Notes: a model not told the origin generated them from the sequence alone. 64,000 nucleotides of DNA from Heterohyrax brucei (GCA_028571685.1 CM053140.1:25277501-25341500); one strand, 5' to 3'. Positions 46,690-58,329 are shown, counted from the stretch's first letter. Made by a program: numbers and translations.

Positions 46690-47595
46690 CCTTCATCATC
46701 CCTTAGGTGCCCAGTGGGAACCTGCGGTCTGACTCGAGAAGTCCGAGATGGTTTGGAGGACTTAGCTCCCATCTCTCTTGTATGTCTGTCTGTGTGATAA
46801 ACACTCTTGAGTATTCACCACACCTCCTATCTTAGTATTGTAAATAAATACACTATATAAAAATACAAGTAGATAAGTCAATAAATAACTAAACAAGTCA
46901 ATAAATAACAAGTAAATTACTAAACAAGTGAATAAATAAGTAAATAACTAAGTAAATATGTAAATAAGTAAAGTATGTAAATAACTAAGTAAATAACAGG
47001 AATGAGTAACCAAGTAATGCCTAAAAACTTAATAAAAGATGAAAAAAGATAAAATATAAAATGAGCAAAACAATACTAAAAGTGACAAATGAGCTAAGTG
47101 GGGTCACAGTCTTTCAGGTCACTGAAACAGCTGCCTTCGCTAGACGGACCACAGACCTAGGTTGCCTGGAACTTATATAGGGCCTTGGAATTGCCAGCAG
47201 TTGGCTCCTTATGAAGTCACTGCAAGAAATGGACCAATCAAGACTGGGGATCCTTCACACTGTGTTCTCTGTCTCTTTGGTCTCAAGAATCCTTGAAGCG
47301 TTTTTTCCAAAAGAAAAATATGTCTCGTTGTGTGTCGGTGTGTGTATGGAATCAATTCCATAGAACTGTTCTTTGCTTGTATTGATTCCCATGTTTGTGT
47401 TTCCCTTGCTCATTTCTTCCTTTCGCTTAGCTGGTCGCTATTCAAAAGCAAGTCCCAGAGTCTCCTCTACATCCATTTTACTCTTTTCTTTCTCTCCTGT
47501 CTTTTCAGTGACGTCTTGCTTTCTTCAGGTGTAACTTCTTGGATGTCATCCCACAACTTGTCTAGTCTTTGGTTGTTAGTGTTCACCGCCTCCAG
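46690..47595 (-). repeat. Duplicated distal 5' flank (E unit)
   Basis: Partner of 31330-31980. It includes a simple repeat of 'aaataagtaaataac' type at 46835-47010 and ends in an RTE antisense piece (47400-47595) with 'ttggatgtcatcccacaac'. Confidence 0.75.
46835..47010. repeat. A-rich simple repeat
   Basis: Variants of 'taaataactaagtaaa' repeat irregularly. Confidence 0.85.
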
Positions 47596-48110
47596 GGTGT
47601 CTGTGGGTCCTGCTGGAGGAGGTATCAGCCCCACATTCAGACGTCCTTCTGGGCCTCTCAGAGTGCTTTGGGTAAAGCCTCCATGTCTTTATGAGGAGAG
47701 GGTATGTAGCCTTTGATCCTCACCAGGTGGGGGCTCTGTCTTCCTTGAAAGAATTCCCAGTTGTGATGGTCCAGCAACCGTGTCTACTGTAAGGAAGCTG
47801 TTTATGCCACACTGAATGTCTTTCCGTCCCCCTTCCACACTGTACCATCAGCAGGTTACACTCAGTGGGACTCAGTATTACAGACCTCCATATCCTCATG
47901 TGCCTGGTGCCACCCACTTTTTTGAACAATGGGAGCTGCTGGACTTTCCAACCCCTCTATGCCAACATTGGTTACCATCAGGAAGGAAAAGTGTCCAAGA
48001 TATATGTATAAAACAGGAGCTGAGTTGGGGATGGCAGAGCCGGGGGTGCCCAGCTTCTTGAGGAAGATGCCGTTTCCTCATGCTGAGAGGAGGATGAGAG
48101 AACTGGACGT
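47596..48110 (+). repeat. MUC16-associated duplicated block, copy 1
   Basis: Aligns with 54740-55310, next to the SEA-domain pseudogene: 'tcttccttgaaagaattc' versus 'tcttccttgaagggaatc', 'ttgaatgtctttc', 'gggagctgctggac' and 'gagttggggatggcag'. By position this would be intron or flank of a mucin repeat unit. No SEA exon was recognised in this copy. Confidence 0.55.
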
Positions 48111-49226
48111 GTCCTTCCCCGCTACACCAGCCCTACCACACAGTGCAGTTTCCTTGGGGACAGGGCTCCTTGGATTTCCACCCTCGTGTTTCTTCTCTAG
48201 CAGCTGTGACATCCTCTCCCTTTCACAGCCACCTCCCTGACACCAGCTCTCCTCAAGAAGTCCACGGTAGGAAATGCCTCAGGCTGTTACTGAGGACAAA
48301 ATCACTTCTGCCGCTGTGTTGTGCCAAACCCTTTCTTCCTTCACTGCTCACTCTTTGTCTTTGAGGCCGTTCATGCATTTATGTGGATTCTGCTGAGTGT
48401 CTAGTTTCCACATCCCACGCTGGCTCTGGACACGTGGTCTGTCCACCTCTTAGGAGGTCAGATTGCTCGGTTTGAACATGTGTATCCTGAAGACATCACT
48501 GGTCCTCGTAACCTGCCCTTTGATCACCAAACACAGAGATACAAGTGCCAACCTTGGTCCACCTTGCCTGTCACCTACCACCTCAATCCATCATGCAAGA
48601 CTTGCGTGTTTCTGCATCATCTAAAACTTTGCATGGCCGTCCCTTATCTTCCACTGTGATGACTGCAGTAATAAGCACTCTAGCCTACATAGGTCTTCTT
48701 AGTTCTTGGCTTGTTGACAATTTTGGATTGGTCTACCCGACCTCAAGTGGTGCCCACCCTCTGTTCTGGATAGTCCTAGCCCCCTTTCTGGGCTCAGAGG
48801 ATTCTTCTCATCCCAGGTCTAATTTACTGTGGCCACAGTGCAAGGACTTACGGTGTCTTAAACGCAGCTGCTCTGCCCCTCCACCAGGCCTTTGCCAAGC
48901 CTCTTCCTCCTGTCTGGAGGACATTTTCTCTTGGTTGGCTGCCAGCTACCAAACTGTTAAGGCTTATTATGATGACACCTGCAGTGGTACTTGTTTTGTG
49001 AACTTTTCTGAGTCTTTGGCTTGGGTGCCCCCCTGAAGTTATCTGCCCCTGGCTCACTCTGGAGTTTAATGGCCTGCTCACTGCCCTGGCCACAGTACCT
49101 TGACTGAGGCATGTTCTGGTTTCTTAATGCCACTGTAGCAGAACTGTTACAAATGCGTGGGTTTAAAGAGCCCAGTTTTTTTTCTCCCAATATAGGAGGC
49201 TTGAATTCTGGATTCAGGGCACTGAC
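48111..49226. other. No gene recognised
   Basis: A 163-codon plus frame at 48545-49036 is the longest. Its Ser/Leu/Cys-rich product is unfamiliar and has no second copy here, so I do not call it. Confidence 0.4.
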
Positions 49227-49717
49227 TGTCACAGGCTGAATTGGATCCCACCGCCCCCAACATCTGTCAGCTTGGCTAGGTCATAATCCCAGTACTGTGT
49301 GATGATTTGCCTTTTGTCACCAGATGTGACTTGCCTGGGTGTTATAGGTCCTGTTACTATAATGTAATGAAATGGATTATTAGTACTTAACGTGGATGAG
49401 ATCTACAGGATTGGATAGTGTCCTAAGCAGTCTCTTTGGCAAAATAAAATAATGAGTAGAGAGAGCCGGGGACCTGCTACTGCAACACCCACCACCAAAA
49501 CAGCAGTGCCAGGATCAGATCATGTCCTTTGGATCTGAAGTTCCTGCATTGAGATGCCCTTAAACCCAAGGCAGACTGGTGTTGAGGACTTAACCTCCAG
49601 AGGAGACATAGAATGTCTTCCCTCTGAGTCAGCATCCTGAATTTGGACTTGAGGCCTGCTAGACCGTGAGATTTCTCTTTGTGAAAGGCATCTGCTTGTG
49701 ATATTTCTGCTGTAACA
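49227..49717 (+). mobile_element. Solo MaLR-like LTR, old
   Basis: Begins 'tgtcacaggctgaattg' and ends 'atttctgctgtaaca', with the same internal order as the young LTR at 50605 (…'gaatttggacttgaggcctgctagac'…'aaaggcatctgcttgtg'). No matching target duplication was seen. Confidence 0.7.
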
Positions 49718-50599
49718 ATGTGGATGACCAAGATAGTGGTTGTAGGGAAAGGCTGTCTCTTTCTCATCTCCAGGGAAAATTTGGGTCACTGTCAGCTTTC
49801 ACAGCCGCAGTGTTACTTCCTTGGCAAACTGCACATGGCATCTGACTTTAGTCTGGTTTGTCTCTGCACTGAATCTGTTTTTTTTTTTTTTTGTACCTCA
49901 GAAGTCATTTGGTCCACACAGTGAAGGAAATCAGCCCAACAGGATTTAAGCAAAAGCTGAGAGATTTCCTTTAGATAAGTAAACATTCGAGGGACATGGT
50001 AACTGGGTTTGGAGCGTGTGGTCCATGGTTTCAGCGGTCATCCAAGTGAACTGGCGTAACGAAGTTTAAGAAAATATTCTGCATCCTACTTCGGTGATGA
50101 GTCTTAAAAGCAAGACACAGCTAAGATGTATTAATTGGCCATCACCCACCTAGAGCAAAGGAGTATCAAGGACACAAAGACAGGAGAAAAAGAGAAGCCC
50201 AAGAGATGGAAAGGACCACCTAAAGCAGAGAGTCTATCAGCCAGAGTCCAGAAGAACTGGACAGTGCCAGGCCACCACCAGTGACTGCTGTGACCAGGAA
50301 AGCAACAGAGATTCTGATGAAGTGGGAGAAAAGTGGGGTGGAGAACGGAAATTCTAGTAGAACGATGAGACTCGATTGTCTGTCTGAGCCTGAGGAGACC
50401 CCAGAATACATGGTCATCAGACTCTCTGTTAGCCCACAAGCAAAATGATTCCTTAACCCAAGTCTTTAGACAAAGGTTAGAGTGAATTATGAGGCATAAG
50501 TAGATCCTGTTGACGAGTATGCATCTTGGCTCAAGTCGATCCATGACACTACATCTTTGTCATCGGAGTCCTGTGTTTGCTTTTCAAGATTTAAGGAGG
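49718..50599. other. No gene; unclassified
   Basis: Contains a 16-base T run at about 49879-49894. The 137-codon minus frame at 50131-50544 is not recognisable. Confidence 0.4.
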
Positions 50600-50604
50600 T
50601 CATC

Positions 50605-51104
50605 TGTCATGGTTTGAATTGTGTCCCCCCAAAAATGTGTGCAGCCACGTGGCTGGGAAATGGTTCCCAGTATCTTGGGACTGTACTCCATTGTGTGGTT
50701 TTGCTAACCTGTATGTTAAAGGATTAGGGTGGGGCTGTGAATTCCTGTTATGGGGGAAGTTTCCCTGGAGTATGGCTTGCCCCACCCTTAATGCTTTTAG
50801 CTTGCAAGGAATAAAAGGAAAAAGAACCAAGGACAATTTGAGAACCTCGCTACCATCAAGCAAGCAGCACCGGGAGCAGAGCGCGTCGTTCAGACCAGAG
50901 GTTCTTGCGTTAGGACACTCCCTGAACAATGACTGATGCAATACCGGACTTTCCTCCAGAGCCGTCAAGGGGAAAGTCTTTCCCTGGAGCGGACACCCTG
51001 AATATGGACTTGCAACCTACCGGACTGTGTAAGAATAAATCTTTCTTTGTTAAAGCCATCCGCTCTGTGGTATTTCTGTTAGAGCAGCCTAGCTGACTAA
51101 AACA
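50605..51104 (+). repeat. 5' LTR
   Basis: 500 bases. 'ggaataaaagg' near 50809 may be a TATA-like box and 'aagaataaatc' near 51031 the polyadenylation signal. It has 29 bases (about 50874-50902) that the 3' LTR lacks. Confidence 0.88.
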
Positions 51105-51106
51105 GA

Positions 51107-51126
51107 ATTGGTACCGTGGGAGTGGG
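51107..51126 (+). promoter_or_regulatory. Candidate primer binding site
   Basis: 'attggtaccgtgggagtggg' follows the 5' LTR. It resembles the complement of a tRNA-Leu 3' end with a small insertion. Judged from memory. Confidence 0.5.
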
Positions 51127-51234
51127 GTGCTGCTCTAGCAAATACCTAAAATGTGGAAGCCACTTTGAAACTGCAAATGGATAGAAGATTCAGAAGGAAC
51201 GAAGAAGGCGCAGATGGTGAGAAACAACAGAGGA

Positions 51235-51470
51235 CCGGCGGCAGCGGCAGCGGCAGCAGCAGAACCAGAGGCAGCGCTGGAGCCAACCCGTGGAGCGAGA
51301 GAGGTCAGTGCCTGCGCAGAGTTTTCCTCGCGGAACGGGGTGCCTCTGGGCACTTGAATCGGTGAGCTGGCCTTGCTGACCCACGGAGTGAGAGAGTTGA
51401 GTGCCTTTGGGCAGGACGCTTTCCAGCAAGAGTGGGATGCCTCCGGGCACTTAAACCAGTGGAGCTACAA
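51235..51470 (+). repeat. GC-rich repeats in the MaLR interior
   Basis: A (GGCAGC)n-like run at 51238-51262 is followed by two imperfect tandem units of about 90 bases (51287-51378 and 51379-51470). Both contain 'ggtgcctctgggcactt' or a close variant. Confidence 0.7.
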
Positions 51471-52060
51471 GAGCTTTGGGACACTTGCCCGGCAGGGCAA
51501 ATGTTTTGCCTGAGGCCCGGGCCATGCGGCCATAGGAAGCTGACGCTGAAGAGACAAATAGCTGAGAAGCTGAGCTGCCTTAGTCTCAAGAGGTATGGCC
51601 ATGACCTCAGGGGTTTGAAAGGGTGGAACCATGGCGTGCTGTGTTCGTAAGGGTGGAATTGCCACTCAGTTGGGCTTAGGGTGCTCCTAAAGCCGATGGG
51701 ACAGAGTTTCTGTCCAAGTGGGCCTTGAACGCAGAGTTGTAGCACGGGGCTGGAGGTCTCCACTCAGAAACCTCAGACTGTGGCCGATACCTAGAGTCTG
51801 AAGAGCATTGCTGTTGTGTAGAATGTCTCAGAAAATGTAAGAGTATTTCCAAAGCTTTGAGGGCTAATGTAATGTGTTCTGTTGACTTGCCTGTTGCCTG
51901 TTAATGCCTTCTAAGTTTCACAGATGTAGAAGAGTTTTTGTATTTTGGACTTGGAGCTGATTTAAGACTTCTGTTATATGGATGGACATAATTTTGCTAT
52001 GGTGAGATGAATGTGTTAAATGTTTTTGTGATGTGATTTTTGGGTTGTCAAAGGGTGGGA

Positions 52061-52531
52061 TGTCATGGTTTGAATTGTGTCCCCCCAAAAATGTGTGCAG
52101 CCACGTGGCTGGGAAATGGTTCCCAGTATCTTGGGACTGTACTCCATTGTGTGGTTTTGCTAACCTGTATGTTAAAGGATTAGGGTGGGGCTGTGAATTC
52201 CTGCTATGGGGGAAGTTTCCCTGGAGTATGGCTTGCCCCACCCTTAATGCTTTTAGCTTGCAAGGAATAAAAGGAAAAAGAACCAAGGACAATTTGAGAA
52301 CCTCCCTACCATCAAGCAAGCAGCACCGGGCTTGCGTTAGGACACTCCCTGAACAATGACTGATGCAATACCGGACTTTCCTCCAGAGCCGTCAAGGGGA
52401 AAGTCTTTCCCTGGAGCGGACACCCTGAATATGGACTTGCAACCTACCGGACTGTGTAAGAATAAATCTTTCTTTGTTAAAGCCATCCACTCTGTGGTAT
52501 TTCTGTTAGAGCAGCCTAGCTGACTAAAACA
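52061..52531 (+). repeat. 3' LTR
   Basis: 471 bases, preceded by the purine tract 'aaagggtggga' (52050-52060). Differs from the 5' LTR by t/c, g/c and g/a changes and the 29-base gap. Confidence 0.88.
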
Positions 52532-52599
52532 TCATCTGCATCCAGTTTTCCCAGTGTAATGTGTCACAACTGTTACTTTATAGCTGCAACAATAGGCTG

Positions 52600-53380
52600 A
52601 GATTTAACAACCCTTGTGGGCACAGCCCAAGACCAGGAAGAATTACCTTCTGTTCACAGGATTGCTGTGAGTCGGGTTTGACTTGATGGCACCTAAGATG
52701 AACAAATTTAATGGATACTGATCATGGATCTGAGTCAAATGACATCGTTGGCAACTTCAGTGTTTTGTCCATTCATCGTGATGCTGCTTACTGATCGAGT
52801 CGTGTGGATTTTTGTTTTCGTTATGTCGATGTGCAGTCCACACCACAGGCTGTAGCCTTTAGTCTTCATCAGTAAGCACCTCAAATTCTATTTGCTTTTA
52901 GCAATCAAGGTTGTATCATATGCATATCATAGATTGTTAATGAGTCTTTCTGCACTCATGATGGTGCATTCTTTTTCGTATAGTTTAGCTTCTCAGAATA
53001 ATTGCCGAGCATACAGACTGAATAAGTGGGAAAGGATACAACTTTGATGGAATATTTCTCGATTTTAAACCATGCAGTATGCCCTTGTTGTGTCAGAGTG
53101 ACTTGTCTGTTTCTATGCGCCGGTTCCTTAGGAGCACGGTGAAGCGTTCTGGAATTCTATTTTTTCCAGAGTTCTCCATTATTTGTTACAGTTCACCCAG
53201 TCAAATGCTTTTGCTTAGTTGGTAAACTATGGATCAACATCTTTGTGGTGTTCTCTGCTTCCTGTCAAGATCCATCTGTCATCAGCAGTGGGATCTCTTG
53301 TTGTCCAACCTTTGTCTGAATCAGGCTTGAATTTCCGGCTGTTCCCTGTTACTTTACTACTGCAAATTTGGAAATGATTT
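52600..53380 (-). mobile_element. SINE tail and RTE LINE, antisense
   Basis: 52600-52705 is a decayed sense SINE/RTE tail ('cgggtttgacttgatggcacc'). 52740-53380 is antisense RTE reverse-transcriptase region ('ttcatcgtgatgctgcttac', 'catagattgttaatgagtc', 'aaaccatgcagtatgccc'). Confidence 0.75.
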
Positions 53381-53751
53381 TCAGCCAAATAACTTAAAAA
53401 TTTAGGATGTTAGCCTAAAAGAACTCTATGGAGGCTGTTCTGCTGCGTCACATTGGATGCCTGTGATTCACAGGCATGAGGGTTAGGATTTCAGCACAAA
53501 TTTTGTGTCATTAGAGTACAGTCAATAACACCGTGCCTTTGTCCTGTATGCTTGCACATTGCTTTGAACCCATGTCTGCTCCGTTAGCGCTCATTGAATG
53601 AAGAAGTCTGGGTTCCCAAAATCTTTGTTCTCTTCCTCAACTCTTGCAGCCAATGGCTGTACTTAGTCTACTGCTGTCACTTCTGACCAGGGTCCTAGGC
53701 AACCTTGGCCATTACTGTGGTCCCCAGGGAAAACTTGCTCTTCCTTTCCAG

Positions 53752-54700
53752 TGCCACTCTTCAACCTGCCCTGGTTCTGTTCACCTGCAACGTCACCATC
53801 ACCAACCTGTGCTACATGGATGACATGGGACACCTGGGTACTACAAAGTTCACCTCAGATGACAGGATTCAGCAGCGCCTGGAGAGAGGACAGTGCTGTC
53901 CACTTGACACCCCGCTCATCCCTGCCCACACTTTCCCTTAGCCCCTTGAGCCCTCCTCTTCATCTCTTCTTCTTGTCTCCCAAGCTCAGGAGCTTGCTCA
54001 GTAGGACCAGTGCTGAAACTGTCCACTCTGACTGAACACTGGTCTCACTTAGGTGGGAGTTCTTGAAAAGACACCTAGCAGGACCATGTCAAGGGATCCC
54101 AGGCTTAAGGCCTTTGGTCAGTCCCCTCTGCCTTGACAGATTCAGCCTCCACAGTGGAGATGGAATTCGGGAGGCATTTGCTCCAGGGCCAAGGCATTTC
54201 CTGGTCCCCACTACCACTCTTAGGTTCTGCGGAGCTCCTCAGCAGGACTACCTCTTCCCTGGTATCATTCTACAGCTCCCAGAACTCCTGTAATTGTTGT
54301 GACCATTTAGGATACTTCCTTTAGGTCTTCAATTCTGTCTCAAGGGCTTCTCTCCAGACAAAAAAGTTTTATGTGTTGCTTTAATCACAAGTCCAAGTCT
54401 TCACCTGTCTCATTTTCTCTTGCCCCTTTCTACTCTGCCCCCCAAAACTCTCAGGACTCCACTCTGGAAGCACCATTTGTGGTCATCCCCTCGTTCTCCC
54501 TCCACGGGCTCAAGGAGGACAGGGAAGCTCCAAGAGTGGATGCCATCTGCACACTCTGGCCTGTCCTTAAAGGCCCCAGGCTGGATAGAGGGAAACTTCA
54601 CTGAGAGCTGAACCAGCTGACCTGTGGTGTCACCCATCTTGGCTCTTACAATCTGGACAGGGACAGTGTCTGTGTCCAGAGAGAGGACTTGCTGGGGTGG
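53752..54700 (+). pseudogene. MUC16-type SEA-domain gene fragment, dead
   Basis: Two exon-like pieces. 53752-53885, preceded by a good splice acceptor ('cttcctttccag'), encodes FTCNVTITNLCYMDDMGH and KFTSDDRIQQRL, matching the start of a MUC16 SEA domain (FT-x-NFTITNL…M…RKF…VLQ). 54460-54690 encodes LKEDREAPRVDAICT, KGPRLDRGKL, then ELNQLTCGVTHLGSYNLDRDS, matching the later SEA part (VDAICT…GLDRE…ELSQLT…LGPY-LDRDS). A TGA at 54602-54604 interrupts the second piece, and the middle part with the SEA cleavage-site region is missing or unrecognisable. MUC16 is a membrane mucin with many tandem SEA domains. This is one dislocated unit, not a mucin gene. Confidence 0.78.
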
Positions 54701-54739
54701 TGGTCTCCTACCCATGGCTGGGTGGGTCCTGTTAGAGCA

Positions 54740-55310
54740 GATATCTACCTACCTGACATACAGACTTCCAGCTAGGCTTCTCGGATTAGAAAGCTTTGAG
54801 TAAGGTCTCTTTTCTTCTGGGCAGGAGGCAGATATTTGTCCTTTGATCCCTAATAGATGAGGATGTTTCTTCCTTGAAGGGAATCACTACTGTGGTAGTC
54901 CAGCCACCATCTGCACTGTGACCCCGTGGCCTCCCCATTGAATGTCTTTCACCACCCCTTCTTCATCCTCCCAACTCACGGTTCCAGCCACTGTGCATCA
55001 GCCAGCACCTCATCCAATGAGAATTAAAGGCCTCCACCTCCCTGTATTGAGACACCTCTCCACATCTCCTGAACAAAAAGTGCTGGTACCACCGTGCATC
55101 TCCTGAGCAGTAGGAGCTGCTGAACCTGCCAACCCCTCCCCCTCTATGACTTAGCTTCAGCAAGGAAAAAGGGCCAGTAGACATGCAAAGAATGTGGATT
55201 GAGTTGGGCAGAAGGACGACAGTCTCTCCCATACCCATCTGTTTGAGGATGATGCTCTGTTTCTGGGTTTGAGAGTGTAATAGAGAACTGCGCAGTTCCT
55301 TCCTTGGTAT
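54740..55310 (+). repeat. MUC16-associated duplicated block, copy 2
   Basis: Partner of 47596-48110. It lies just 3' of the SEA fragment, so it probably represents intron sequence following that exon. Confidence 0.6.
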
Positions 55311-55333
55311 CTGTCATGTTTGTACCTGTGGTT

Positions 55334-55445
55334 TCCCATCAAAACTGTGTGTAGCCGTTTGCCTAATCCATGATTCCTAGTATTGTGTGATGTTCCTATA
55401 AGCTGTCAACCCTGCATCTGTGAGGTTAATGGCAGAGTATGGGTG
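55334..55445 (+). mobile_element. MaLR-like LTR fragment
   Basis: 'ctgtgtgtagccgtttgcc', 'attcctagtattgtgtgatg' and 'gaggttaatggcagag' match the 5' part of the LTR at 60347. Confidence 0.55.
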
Positions 55446-55449
55446 GCAG

Positions 55450-56690
55450 TTGTTTTGTACTTCAGTATATATTTTGAAGTGTTTGTTTTGATGATGAATG
55501 TGATACCGTTCCTCTTTAATTTAGCATTCTTGTTACAGTAGACCATATTTGTTTTCTTCTGACTCAGAAAGACCAGTACCAGCCCATTTCAGCTTACTCT
55601 TCTGGTTGTTGTTAGTGCCGTCGAGTCAGTTTCAACTCACAGGGACCCCTGAGCACAACAGAACGGAACACTGCCCAGTCTGGCTTCATGTCCGCAGTCA
55701 TTTTTGTGCCCGAGCCTGTTGTTGCTGCCACTGTGTCCATCCACCTGATTGAGGGTCTCCCTCTTTTTCACAGACCCTCCACTCTACCAAGCAGGATGTC
55801 CTTCTCCAGGGACTGATCCTTCCTGACAGCATGTCCAAAGTATGCAAGATGCAGTCTTGCCATCTTTGCTTGCAGGGAGCCCTCTGGTTGTACTTCTTCT
55901 AGAACAGATCTGTTGGTTCTTCTGGTGGTCCACGGTACATTCAACATTCTTCTCTGTCACCACAATTCAGAGGTAATCAACTCTTCTTCTGACTTCTTTG
56001 TTCACCACCCAGCTTGTGCATGTGTATGATGCGATTGAAAATACCATGGCTTGGGTCTGGCACACTTTTATCTTTAAGGGGAGATCTTTATTTTCCAGTG
56101 GTTTGAACAACTCCTTTGCAACAGATGTTGCCAGTGCAATGTGTCTTTTGATTTCTTGACCGCTACTTCCATGGGTGTTGATTGTGGACCCAATCCAACT
56201 GCTCCCCATCCACCCTTATTCACATCATAGGGCCAGGAATTCCCACGCGGAAGCACATCAACAAAATACCAGGAATTATGGCACAGCCAAATTTTTATTG
56301 ATTTTTCAGGGAAAACAGTCAATCCATGACAAGGTACAGTCCATTCTGAAGGCTGTGGTCCTTTGTCTTCATCAGCGTTTCAAATCTTCTTCACTTCCAG
56401 CAAGTAAGGTGGTGGTGTGTGCATACCGCATACTGCATTGGAGTCGTCCTCCAATGCTGATGCCTTGTTCTTCTTTGTAGAAACTAGCTTCTCAGATTAT
56501 TTGCTCAGCATACATGTTGCAAGGGCACGGTAAAAGGATCCAGCCGTGATGCACATCTTTCCTGACTTTGAACCATGCAGTGTCCCCTTTTTCCGTTTGC
56601 ACAATTGCCTCTGGATCCGTGTACATATTTCTTAAGAGCACCATTAAGTGTTCTGGAATTCCCATAGAATGGGAACTTAATATTAGAGGA
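55450..56690 (-). mobile_element. RTE LINE, antisense, composite
   Basis: A short endonuclease-region piece (55450-55605) is followed by the 3' tail and non-coding region ('gttgttagtgccgtcgagtcag'), then the reverse-transcriptase region to 'gttctggaattcccatag'. The 56492-56752 minus frame includes words such as IPEHLMVLLRNMYTDPEA and MYAEQII. Confidence 0.82.
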
Positions 56691-57119
56691 GGTTCTATAT
56701 GTATATGTCCAAATCTCAAAACTGAAACCTTGACCATTTCAGATGAGGACATATGATGAACTGCTTATATGTGTGTGCACCTGAGAGAAAGGTAAAAATG
56801 GTTTCTACCTATTGTTCCTCAGAAAGAATAGTGCCTACCTTTAATGGTTGGCTGAGACAGGATCTGAGCCAGCATAGATCCTAGTGATTCAGCCACAGTT
56901 TTTGCTACTAATGAACCATATTTAGGTTGAAGGCTTCTTAGAGCAAAAGCAATTCATATGTCCAATTTCAGAACAGTGACTGTAGGAATGAGCCACATGG
57001 GAGGCATATGTTATAAAGAGGACTGTTGGTAGTGTGCTGTGATTATGCACTTGGCTGCTAGTTGAGTGGTCAGCGGTTCAATCCCAGAACAAATCATAAC
57101 ACTTGAATAGATCCTCGAA
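56691..57119. other. Mostly unclassified; decayed SINE at the right
   Basis: 57025-57110 has a SINE-like head ('ttgagtggtcagcggttcaatcc'). No gene. Confidence 0.4.
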
Positions 57120-57440
57120 GGTCAGCCACAGGTTGCTGGGTACTCTCTCTTGAGTTCCAACTCACAGTTACACTGTGTACAATGGGACAAAATGTTGACT
57201 GGCCCACACCTTTATGAAAACATTTTTTATGCTTGCATCCCTTATAACTACTCTATGAAGCCATCTCTCTGAAGATCCCTGTAGTTGACCAAGCATAATG
57301 ATGTTCTCCAGGGACTGATCCCTCATGATAACGTGCCCAAACTGTGTGAGAGACAGTCCCGTCATGTTTGCTTCTAAGGAGCATTCAGGTTTATTTCTTC
57401 CAAGAGAGATTTGTTCTTTCTCTTGGCAGCTAGCTGTAGT
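57120..57440 (-). mobile_element. RTE LINE 3' part, antisense
   Basis: 'tgttctccagggactgatccc', 'acgtgcccaaactgtgtgag' and 'cttctaaggagcattcagg' match the non-coding 3' part. Confidence 0.75.
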
Positions 57441-57724
57441 GTCGGAGATGGCACCTCATGCTTTGTACTAATTACTTTAAACAACTCTTCCTTCAAGAAA
57501 TGTGAAATGTGCAACTTCTAGAGAATTGTCATTTATAATTTTGAACAGGAAGTAACACTTGATGGAGTAAATAGCATGTGACACCTGTAGCATGACTGGA
57601 GAATATGTTTCCTTTTAAGCTGAATCTAATGTAGAATGAAGGTCCGAAACACGTGGGTTAAGTCTGTAGAATGTCAGTATAAGAAAAGAGGAGAACACAT
57701 AAACAGTAAAGAGTGAAGTAGGGA

Positions 57725-57880
57725 GTCCCCGTATGGTGCAAATGGTTAAGATTACTAGCCAGAAGTTCATCAGTTCAAACCTGCCCAGGTAGGCCTTGGA
57801 AGGCAAGCCTGGTGGTCTGTTACCAAAAGGTCCCAGCCTTGAAAACCATGTGGAGAAGTTTTTCTCTGCATGCACATGAT
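57725..57880 (+). mobile_element. tRNA-derived SINE, second type
   Basis: 'tatggtgcaaatggttaag' and 'aaggcaagcctggtggtctg' mark a SINE with a body different from the more common type here. Confidence 0.7.
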
Positions 57881-58329
57881 GACCATCAGTTGAAATGCAT
57901 TCCAGTGTAGCTAAACGCAGAGGTTACAGGGACAGGTGTCTATTTTATTTGAGAAGTGTGAAGTGTCTTAAGTGTGAAGTTTGTGAAATGATTCCTAACT
58001 CAAATGCCTTAACGTATTTTTTGTTTGTTTCCATGCATGTAAAATTATAATTCAGTTTTTTTTTTGTTTTCTATTAAGAAGAAGGTGACCAAGATCCAGT
58101 GACCTTGTGGAGCCGACTTACACACTGAAGTTTCTCATATGTAATTTCACTTCTCTAGGTGAATATACCCCAAGGTTGGCATGAAAGTTTGGAAATACCT
58201 CCTTTCTTCTTTCTCTTCCGAGAGTATCTAAATTCCCGTCCTTTCACTTCTGCGCTAAGTCCAAGACACTAAGTTGTTTTGTTTATTTAATAGTGTGTTA
58301 TGTTCATTTCATGCAAAGCTGTGTTTGTG
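57881..58329. other. No gene recognised
   Basis: AT-rich and unclassified. Confidence 0.4.

Larger units (their letters stand above)
50605..52531 (+). mobile_element. Complete young non-autonomous MaLR-like LTR element
   Basis: Two direct LTRs flank about 956 bases of internal DNA. The 5-base target duplication 'tcatc' occurs at 50600-50604 and 52532-52536, the length expected for ERVL/MaLR elements. LTRs start TGTCATGG and end ACTAAAACA. The internal region opens with a primer-site-like stretch and ends in a purine run, both resembling MaLR elements. It has no gag, pol or env frame, so it depended on another element's enzymes. The LTRs differ by three substitutions and one 29-base indel, implying a recent insertion unless gene conversion has homogenised them. 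Confidence 0.88.

Noticed and set aside
46019..46699. 226-codon minus-strand open frame upstream of the intact kinase
   Set aside because: About a third is Phe/Leu/Ser-rich translation of purine-rich DNA. The remainder matches nothing I know and is not shared with unit D.
48545..49036. 163-codon plus-strand frame
   Set aside because: No family resemblance, no splice context and no second copy.
50619..52359. Pair of nearly identical frames at 50619-50936 and 52033-52359
   Set aside because: They lie in the two LTRs of the same element. The identity reflects the LTRs, not a gene pair.
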